Positions 6,096-11,666 of a stretch of DNA of 11,666 bases are shown piece after piece; the stretch's first letter is position 1, and every line of letters begins with the position of its first letter. The notes under the pieces were generated by a model. It searched no databases. It saw nothing but the letters and a program-made list of their open reading frames with translations, and was not told the DNA's origin. The stretch is taken from the NCBI GenBank assembly GCA_002304735.1, contig DBIU01000008.1:8957-20622 (forward strand), given 5' to 3'. The position numbers were made by a program, and so were the translations under genes. Origin of the DNA: Ruminococcaceae bacterium UBA794. Its GTDB lineage: Bacteria > Bacillota > Clostridia > Oscillospirales > Ruminococcaceae.

Positions 6096-6797
6096 ATGTC
6101 TTTTGTCACGTTAAAGGACGTTTATAAGCGTTATCACGTCGGCGAGGTTACGATAAACGCAGCCGACGGAATGACGTTTGACATTGAAAAAGGCGAGCTT
6201 GCGGTTATTGTCGGACCGTCGGGTTCGGGAAAAACGACCGTTTTGAATATGCTCGGCGGAATGGATTCAAGCGACGAGGGCGAAATTTCGGTTGACGGCG
6301 CGAGAATTGACCGATATAACCGAAAGCAGCTCACGCAGTATCGCCGATTTGACATAGGGTTTATCTTTCAGTTTTACAATCTGCTGCCGAATTTAACGGC
6401 GAAAGAGAACGTTGAAATTGCGGCGCAGACGAACAAGGATTACATACCCGCGGAGGAAATCCTTGCGAAAGTCGGTCTGGGCGAGAGGCTTAACAACTTT
6501 CCCGCGCAGCTTTCGGGCGGTGAACAGCAGCGCGTTTCGATAGCGAGAGCGCTGTCGAAGAAGCCGAAGCTGCTTTTGTGCGACGAGCCTACGGGCGCGC
6601 TTGACTACAACACGGGAAAGATGATTTTGAAGCTGCTTCAGGACACCTGCCGAGCGGACGGAATGACGGTTATTCTTGTTACGCACAACACGGCGATTAC
6701 GCCTATGGCTGACAGGGTAATCAAAATCAAGAACAGCAAGGTAAGCGAGATTATTCTGAATGAAAAACCGACTCCTGTCGAAGAAATCGAGTGGTAA
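6096..6797 (+). CDS. ABC transporter ATP-binding protein, MacB/LolD type
   Basis: This is the nucleotide-binding subunit that powers the permease starting 3 bp downstream. The 233 residues carry all ATPase motifs: Walker A GPSGSGKTT (40-48), Q-loop Q92 in FIFQFYNLLP, signature LSGGEQQR (139-146), Walker B LLLCDEP with catalytic E164, D-loop GALD (167-170) and switch H197. The overall pattern is that of type VII (MacB/LolD/FtsE-like) systems, which couple ATP hydrolysis to movements of an extracytoplasmic domain rather than always moving a substrate through the membrane. The start has GAGGGG 5 bp upstream. It is 11 bp after serS, so serS read-through is the likely transcription route. The substrate cannot be told from sequence. 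Confidence 0.93.
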   Translation: MSFVTLKDVYKRYHVGEVTINAADGMTFDIEKGELAVIVGPSGSGKTTVLNMLGGMDSSDEGEISVDGARIDRYNRKQLTQYRRFDIGFIFQFYNLLPNLTAKENVEIAAQTNKDYIPAEEILAKVGLGERLNNFPAQLSGGEQQRVSIARALSKKPKLLLCDEPTGALDYNTGKMILKLLQDTCRADGMTVILVTHNTAITPMADRVIKIKNSKVSEIILNEKPTPVEEIEW

Positions 6798-6800
6798 CTG

Positions 6801-9800
6801 ATGAAGGCAATTACGAAAAACACTTTTCGCGAGATTAAAGGCTCGAAAAGCCGATTTTTGTCGATATTTCTGATATGCGTGATAGGAGTGGGCTTTTTCA
6901 GCGGCGTACGCGCAGCCTGCAATGATATGAAAACGTCTGCCGACGGATATTACGACAGGCAGAATTTATTTGATTTGCGGGCGGTTTCGACGTTCGGGCT
7001 GACGGACGATGATAAAGCGGCGATTGAAGAAGCGCTTCCGGACGATTGCACGGTTTATGCGTCGAAATACACCGACCTTGCGGTTTACCGCGGCGATAAG
7101 GAGTATCTGACGAGGGTATTTTCCGCGCTTCCCGATGGGATAAACACGCCCGTGATTTACGAGGGCAGAGATATCGAAAACGCGGGAGAATGTCTGATAA
7201 GCTGCAATACGATGCGCGAGGGGATTACGCTCGGCGATAAAATAACGCTTGCAGACCTCTCGAACGCGGAAGAATTTCCGCTGAAATATAAGGAATATAC
7301 GGTAGTCGGGCGGTATAATTCGCCGATGTACGTTTCTGTCGCACAGCGCGGAAGCACGACAATCGGCGACGGCTCGCTTGACGCGTTTATGATAGTATCG
7401 GAAGCGGATTTTACGCAGGACGTTTATACGGAAATTTATATAAAATCCGAAACTCTGCGCGGAATGTCGAGCTATTCCGATGAATACGACAATTACCGCG
7501 AAACGCTCTCGGAGAAGCTTGAGGAGCTTGGAAAAAAGCGCAGTGAAGTGCGCTATGACGAGGTTCTCGGCGACGCGGAAAATGAGCTGGCGGACGGCGA
7601 AAGGAAGCTCGAAGACGCTAAAACCGACGGCAGAAAGAAGCTTGACAATGCGAAAAAAGAGCTTTCCGACGGAAAAAGCGAGATAGAAAGCGGCGAAAAA
7701 GAGCTTGCGGAAGCGAAAGAAAAGCTCGACGACGGCGCGGTTCAGATAGCGGACGCGGAGAAAAAGCTCGCGGAAGCGCTCGCCGAGCTGAACGACGGAA
7801 AGGCGCAGCTTGCCGAGGGCAAGAAAGCGCTTGATGAAAACAAGGCGAAGCTTGACGAAGCGCAGGCGCAGCTTGACGCTAAGAAAAGCGAAATCGCAAA
7901 CGCAAAGGCGCAGCTTGAAGCGACAAAGCGTTATCTTGAGCAGACGGGCGGGCTTTCGGGCGCGGCGCTTGCGCAGATTAACGCTCAGGAAAAAACGCTG
8001 AATGAAGCTGAAGCGCAGATTAACGCGGCTCAGAGCGAGCTTTCGGCGAATTTTGAGAAATACAATTCCGCGCTTGCCGAGTATAATGAAAACGCGCAAA
8101 AAATCGCCGACGGCGAACGCGAGTATAACGAAGGCGCGGCTGAATTTAACGAAAAAAAGCTCGAATACGAGCAGGGAAAGCGCGATTACGAGGACGGCAT
8201 TGAGAAAATTTCCGAAGCGAAGCGGAAGTACGCGGACGGGCTTGAGGAATACGAAAACGGCGAGCGCGAGTTTGACGAGGAAATCGCGAAAGCGGAAAAA
8301 GAGCTTGCCGACGCGAAGAAAAAGATTGCGGACGCGGGCGAGGCGAAGTGGTATATTTTCACGCGCGACGACAATCCCGGCTACACGGAATACGGAAGCA
8401 ACGCCGAGCGAATTTCTCGAATTGCGGTGGTATTTCCCGTATTTTTCCTGTTGGTGGCGGCGCTTGTGTGCCTTACTACAATGTCGAGAATGGTCGAGGA
8501 ACAGCGCACGCAGATAGGAACGCTGAAAGCGCTCGGCTACGGAAACGGCGCTGTTATGCGGCATTATATGGTTTACGCGGTATCCGGCGCGGTTGTCGGC
8601 GGAACGCTCGGCGCGTTCGGCGGGTGCGTTTTATTCCCGCTTGTGATAATGTACGCGTACTCGATGATGTACACGATAAGCGATTTTCGCTTCCTTTTCG
8701 AGCCGGGAAATATGCTTTTCTCGATAGGCTCGATGACTGCCGCGATTACGCTGACGGTGTTTTTCAGCTGCCGCAAAGCTCTTAAGGAAACGCCCGCCTC
8801 GCTTATGCGGCCGAAAGCGCCGAAAGCGGGAAAGCGCGTTCTTCTGGAGAAAATCACGTTTTTGTGGAACAGAATGAGCTTTTTCGCGAAAGTCAGCGGC
8901 AGAAATCTTTTCCGTTACAAGAGAAGAATGTTTATGACGGTAATCGGAATTGCGGGCTGCACGGCGCTTTCTCTCACGGGATTTGGATTAAAAGACTCAA
9001 TTTCGGATATTGTTGATTTGCAGTATCTCGAAATAAACAAATACAGCGGATTTGTCGCATACGACAGCGCCGCGACATCCTCGGAAATCGAGGAAATATA
9101 CTCGGCGCTGGAGGAATACAATCCCGAAACGGAGTATACAAGGGCGCTTGTGAAGCAGTATGAAACGCGTTTCGGCGATAAAAGCGTTCAGTGCTATCTG
9201 ACCGCCGTTGAGGACGCGGAGAAGCTGAACGATTTTATCGACCTGCGCGACAGGAAAACGCGCGAAAAGCTCTCGATAACAGACGGCGCCGTGATAACCG
9301 AGAAGGCGGCGAAGCTTCTAGGCGCGAAAAAGGGCGACGAGATTACAATTCAGATTAAGGACGGCGCCTATGGGAAAGTTAAAATTGCGGGAATAACCGA
9401 GCATTACACAAGCCACTATCTGTATTTGTCCGAAAGCGCGTATAAGGAGATTTTCGGCGCTTTGCCCGAGTATAATATCGTTTATTTCAACAACGGAATA
9501 TCAAGCGAGGGCGCGGACGCTGACGAATTTAGCGAGAAAATGCTGAAAGCGGACAAGGTTCTGACGGTTACGATAAACGCGGCGTCGATGTCGAAAATAC
9601 ACGATGTTTTGTCGATAATGGACCTTGTGACGGTTGTGCTTATCGTATCTGCGGGCGCGCTTGCGCTTGTCGTTTTGTACAATCTGACGAGCGTGAATAT
9701 TACCGAGAGAATACGCGAAATCGCAACGCTGAAAGTTCTGGGATTTTACGACCTTGAGGTATCAACCTACGTTTTCCGCGAGAACATAATATTGTCGCTA

Positions 9801-10019
9801 ATCGGAGCGGCTGCGGGACTTGGGCTTGGAACGGCGCTTTGTATGTTCGTAATAGAAACGGCAGAAATCGACGAGGTTATGTTCGGGCGGACAATCCACC
9901 CTCTGTCATATCTTTGGGCTTTTCTTGTAACGGCGGCGTTCTCGCTGCTTGTAAACGTGCTGATGTCCGGAGTATTGAAGAAGATAAGTATGGTTGAGTC
10001 GCTGAAATCGGTTGAATGA
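6801..10019 (+). CDS. FtsX-like ABC permease, duplicated MacB-type with giant coiled-coil insertion
   Basis: This is the membrane subunit partner of the preceding ATPase. In its 1072 residues I read eight membrane segments: TM1 (~19-39), TM2 (~541-560), TM3 (~590-615), TM4 (~637-657), TM5 (~711-730), TM6 (~939-960), TM7 (~996-1014) and TM8 (~1036-1056). This makes two tandem FtsX units, each with one helix, an outside domain and three helices. The coupling motif after TM2 (QIGTLKALGY, 571-580) recurs after TM6 (EIATLKVLGF), which supports the duplication. The first outside domain contains a heptad coiled coil at 256-515; the second (~731-938) has none. The ATG lies 3 bp after the ATPase stop without a clear Shine-Dalgarno sequence, so translation is probably coupled. 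Likely roles are export of a peptide or lipid, or mechanical signalling to an envelope partner. MacB and FtsX themselves lack this long hairpin, so their functions cannot be transferred. Confidence 0.92.
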   Translation: MKAITKNTFREIKGSKSRFLSIFLICVIGVGFFSGVRAACNDMKTSADGYYDRQNLFDLRAVSTFGLTDDDKAAIEEALPDDCTVYASKYTDLAVYRGDKEYLTRVFSALPDGINTPVIYEGRDIENAGECLISCNTMREGITLGDKITLADLSNAEEFPLKYKEYTVVGRYNSPMYVSVAQRGSTTIGDGSLDAFMIVSEADFTQDVYTEIYIKSETLRGMSSYSDEYDNYRETLSEKLEELGKKRSEVRYDEVLGDAENELADGERKLEDAKTDGRKKLDNAKKELSDGKSEIESGEKELAEAKEKLDDGAVQIADAEKKLAEALAELNDGKAQLAEGKKALDENKAKLDEAQAQLDAKKSEIANAKAQLEATKRYLEQTGGLSGAALAQINAQEKTLNEAEAQINAAQSELSANFEKYNSALAEYNENAQKIADGEREYNEGAAEFNEKKLEYEQGKRDYEDGIEKISEAKRKYADGLEEYENGEREFDEEIAKAEKELADAKKKIADAGEAKWYIFTRDDNPGYTEYGSNAERISRIAVVFPVFFLLVAALVCLTTMSRMVEEQRTQIGTLKALGYGNGAVMRHYMVYAVSGAVVGGTLGAFGGCVLFPLVIMYAYSMMYTISDFRFLFEPGNMLFSIGSMTAAITLTVFFSCRKALKETPASLMRPKAPKAGKRVLLEKITFLWNRMSFFAKVSGRNLFRYKRRMFMTVIGIAGCTALSLTGFGLKDSISDIVDLQYLEINKYSGFVAYDSAATSSEIEEIYSALEEYNPETEYTRALVKQYETRFGDKSVQCYLTAVEDAEKLNDFIDLRDRKTREKLSITDGAVITEKAAKLLGAKKGDEITIQIKDGAYGKVKIAGITEHYTSHYLYLSESAYKEIFGALPEYNIVYFNNGISSEGADADEFSEKMLKADKVLTVTINAASMSKIHDVLSIMDLVTVVLIVSAGALALVVLYNLTSVNITERIREIATLKVLGFYDLEVSTYVFRENIILSLIGAAAGLGLGTALCMFVIETAEIDEVMFGRTIHPLSYLWAFLVTAAFSLLVNVLMSGVLKKISMVESLKSVE
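7566..8345 (+). repeat. Degenerate 21-bp (heptad) repeat encoding the permease coiled-coil hairpin
   Basis: Codons 256-515 of the permease run in seven-codon units with a large hydrophobic residue at position 1 and mostly Ala or Gly at position 4 (for example LAEAKEK, LNDGKAQ, YADGLEE). After a 4-residue insert (277-280), 14 unbroken heptads cover 281-378. A turn follows (about 379-392, rich in Gly and Ala), then 15 unbroken heptads (393-497), another 4-residue insert (498-501) and two last heptads. The pattern fits the Leu-x-x-Gly heptad repeat class (TIGR03057) known from YhgE/Pip-like proteins. The DNA units are similar but not identical. Confidence 0.85.
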
Positions 10020-10027
10020 GAGGAACA

Positions 10028-10420
10028 ATGGAGAAAATCTGGGAAGAATTATACAGCGCCGCGAAAGCTGTTCAAAACGCGCGGAAAATCTCGGATTATG
10101 TTACAGCGGGAGAGGTTTCGGCGGCGATTTTGTCGGCTACCGGCAAAATTTACACGGGAATATGCGTCGATACCTGCTCCACGCTTGGAATTTGCGCCGA
10201 AAGAAATGCGATATTCAATATGCTGACGAATGGCGAAAGCGAGATAAAAAAGGTTGTCGCGGTTCTTCCGAACGAAAAAACGGGCGCGCCGTGCGGGGCT
10301 TGCAGGGAGCTTATGGTACAGCTTATGCCGGAAAGTTATGGCGGCGTTGAGATAATGCTCGATTATGAGAATGAAAAAGTCATTACTCTTGGAGAACTTA
10401 CTCCGGAATGGTGGATTTGA
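10028..10420 (+). CDS. Cytidine deaminase family protein, blasticidin-S-deaminase-like
   Basis: This is a zinc-dependent deaminase of the small homotetrameric cytidine deaminase fold; it would hydrolyse the amino group of a cytosine-type base or nucleoside. The 130 residues show the zinc and proton-shuttle motif CAE (C56, E58) and the second zinc motif PCGAC (C89, C92), giving the three-cysteine site of this class. AGEVSAAIL (27-35) is in the substrate-binding strand region. The C-terminal LGELTPEWW resembles blasticidin-S-deaminase-like members more than house-keeping Cdd. I chose ATG 10028 because GAGAGGA (10018-10024) sits a few bases upstream. An ATG at 10016 overlaps the permease stop but has no ribosome binding site and adds only four residues. 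The true substrate (cytidine, a cytosine nucleoside antibiotic or another) is open. Confidence 0.85.
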   Translation: MEKIWEELYSAAKAVQNARKISDYVTAGEVSAAILSATGKIYTGICVDTCSTLGICAERNAIFNMLTNGESEIKKVVAVLPNEKTGAPCGACRELMVQLMPESYGGVEIMLDYENEKVITLGELTPEWWI

Positions 10421-10423
10421 GGT

Positions 10424-11359
10424 ATGATTGAAAATATTGTTGAGATAAAGCTTGCGGTTGACGAGGTTCTGACGATAAGGAAGAATACGCTTTGCTCGGT
10501 TAAACCCGAAACCGATAAGCGCATAGCGATTGTGACGGGAATACACGGCGACGAGCTTGAGGGGCAGTATATCTGCTATGAGCTTGTAAAGCGGATTACG
10601 GCGAATATGCAGAATTTGAAAGGCAGAGTTGACATCTACCCCGCGGTAAATCCGCTCGGAATTGAGTCCGCGTGCCGCGAGATACCTACTTCTTCGCTTG
10701 ATATGAACCGAGTTTTTTCCGTACCCGACCCCGCTTCCATATCGGAAAAAGTCGCTGCGGCTGTCGTCGCGGACATAAAGGGAGCGGCGGTTTGCGTTGA
10801 CGTTCACGCAAGCAATATTTTCATTCGCGAGATACCGCAGGTTAGGATTTTGCCGCGCGACAGCGATTATCTTATGCATTACGCGAAGCTGCTGAACACC
10901 GACCTTGTGTGGGTACACGAAAGCGGCGCGAACGGCGGCGGCTCGCTTGCGGAGGCGCTGATAAACGAGGGCGTGCCGACGCTTGCGGTTGAAATGGGCG
11001 TTGGCGGGAGAATAAACACGCTTTATTGCGAGCAGGTTCTCCACGGCATCTTCAATCTGATGAACAATCTCGGCGTTTGGTCCGAGCCGGAACACGGAAT
11101 ATCGCACCCGATGATATCGACGGACGGCGAGGTTCACGTTGTTCACGCGGCGGACGCGGGCGTGTTTATACCGCACGTCGAGCATAATATGTGGCTTTCA
11201 AAGGGGAGCGAAATCGGCGAAATCGTTACTCCGATAACGGGAACTGTGGTTCAGAAGATAACCGCTCCCGAAAGCGGCGTGATTTTTTCGCTTAGGGAAT
11301 ACCCGATAGTAAGCGAGGGGAGCATAATCGCGCGAATGTTGAGTATGGGAAGTATGTGA
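10424..11359 (+). CDS. M14-family deacylase (succinylglutamate desuccinylase/aspartoacylase type)
   Basis: This is a zinc hydrolase of the AstE/AspA branch, which cleaves N-acyl groups from amino acids or related small molecules, in the cytoplasm (no signal peptide). The 311 residues carry the first zinc motif GIHGDELEG (H41, E44), NPLGIESACRE (76-86), the DMNRVF block (93-98; usual form is N-R-x-F-P-G), the third zinc ligand in DVHAS (H128) and the likely catalytic glutamate in VEMG (E190). The C-terminal part (about 235-306) is the beta-rich lobe with GTVVQKITAPESGVIF. The ATG is 3 bp after the deaminase stop, with GGTGGA about 8 bp upstream. The substrate is not predictable; a true AstE is unlikely because no arginine-succinyltransferase genes are near. 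Confidence 0.88.
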   Translation: MIENIVEIKLAVDEVLTIRKNTLCSVKPETDKRIAIVTGIHGDELEGQYICYELVKRITANMQNLKGRVDIYPAVNPLGIESACREIPTSSLDMNRVFSVPDPASISEKVAAAVVADIKGAAVCVDVHASNIFIREIPQVRILPRDSDYLMHYAKLLNTDLVWVHESGANGGGSLAEALINEGVPTLAVEMGVGGRINTLYCEQVLHGIFNLMNNLGVWSEPEHGISHPMISTDGEVHVVHAADAGVFIPHVEHNMWLSKGSEIGEIVTPITGTVVQKITAPESGVIFSLREYPIVSEGSIIARMLSMGSM

Positions 11360-11373
11360 GATAGGGGGAGCGT

Positions 11374-11666
11374 ATGAAAGACAGAATACTTGAGTCCAAG
11401 GAAAATTACCTTGAAACGATATTAATTCTGCAAAATCGCCGCGGCGAGGTACGCAGCATTGACATTGCGGCGGAAATGGACTTTTCAAAGCCGTCTGTAA
11501 GCGTTGCGATGAAAAATCTGCGGAACGAGGGCTGTATCGTCGTTGACGAAAACGGAAGAATAACGCTGACGAAAGAGGGAAAAGAAATCGCCGAGCGCGT
11601 CTACGAGCGGCATCTTCTGTTCACCGAGTGGCTGATATCAATGGGAATATCCGAGGAAACCGCGGC
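11374..11666 (+). CDS. DtxR/MntR-family metal-dependent transcriptional regulator, 3' truncated by window edge
   Basis: This is a winged helix-turn-helix repressor family that senses Fe(II) or Mn(II) and controls metal uptake. The frame starts at ATG 11374 behind a strong AGGGGGAG (11363-11370) and is open to the window end (97 codons). Visible marks are ENYLETILIL in helix 1 (10-19), the DNA-binding helices about 27-55 (RSIDIAAEMDFSKPSVSVAM), the wing GRITLTKEGK (61-70) and the metal-site histidine in YERHLLFTEWL (H80). At the position of the MntR Mn ligand Asp8 (Met10 in DtxR) this protein has Asn11. The other metal ligands lie beyond the window. It starts 14 bp after the deacylase stop, so it may share that transcript and could regulate the upstream genes or a metal transporter beyond the edge. 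Confidence 0.85.
   Translation, partial: MKDRILESKENYLETILILQNRRGEVRSIDIAAEMDFSKPSVSVAMKNLRNEGCIVVDENGRITLTKEGKEIAERVYERHLLFTEWLISMGISEETA

Noticed and set aside
6966..8564. A 532-codon open frame on the minus strand inside the permease gene
   Set aside because: It lies fully antisense to a well-supported gene. Its length follows from the repetitive codon use of the heptad region, and the product is a low-complexity Leu/Arg/Phe-rich string with no family marks.
10049..11185. A 378-codon open frame on the minus strand across the deaminase and deacylase genes
   Set aside because: It spans two recognisable genes in antisense, has no recognisable domain and no ribosome binding site that I could see; it is a codon-bias shadow.

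Overview
The window looks like ordinary chromosome from a Firmicute of class Clostridia, close to the replication origin. The main evidence is the gene order mnmG-rsmG-noc-parA-parB, which is the conserved origin-proximal order of Firmicutes. Only Firmicutes normally carry a Noc paralogue between rsmG and parA. GC content is moderate and codon use looks even throughout. I place it in Clostridia because the seryl-tRNA synthetase, the large coiled-coil permease and the DtxR-like regulator are of types I associate with that class. I cannot name a genus. All genes read left to right, and I see no mobile elements, RNA genes, CRISPR arrays or broken genes.

Layout: (1) 1-2047 holds the 3' part of mnmG and all of rsmG, genes for tRNA and 16S rRNA modification. 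(2) 2048-4748 is the chromosome segregation module: noc, a 156-bp gap, then parA and parB, which overlap. The gap is the densest regulatory stretch. It has two parS-like 16-mers arranged as inverted copies that together form a 60-bp near-perfect inverted repeat, then a separate 8+8 bp inverted repeat lying over the probable parA promoter. (3) 4749-11666 begins with serS and continues with almost no gaps through a MacB/LolD-type ABC ATPase, a 1072-residue FtsX-like permease, a cytidine/blasticidin-type deaminase, an M14-family deacylase and the first 97 codons of a DtxR/MntR-family regulator. Spacing in this part is 14 bp or less, so it is probably one transcription unit.

How the genes work together: ParB is expected to load as a CTP-dependent clamp at parS, and ParA to move or separate the loaded origins. 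Noc, a ParB paralogue with different DNA specificity, is expected to keep the division septum off the nucleoid. The ATPase and permease form one membrane machine with a very long extracytoplasmic coiled-coil hairpin. The deaminase and deacylase next to it share its transcription unit, but their substrates cannot be read from sequence.

The most interesting points are the parS pair, where both copies are altered at the same symmetry-related base and the intact half-sites face outward, and the strikingly regular antiparallel coiled coil of the permease. I found no clear sign of a wholly new system.
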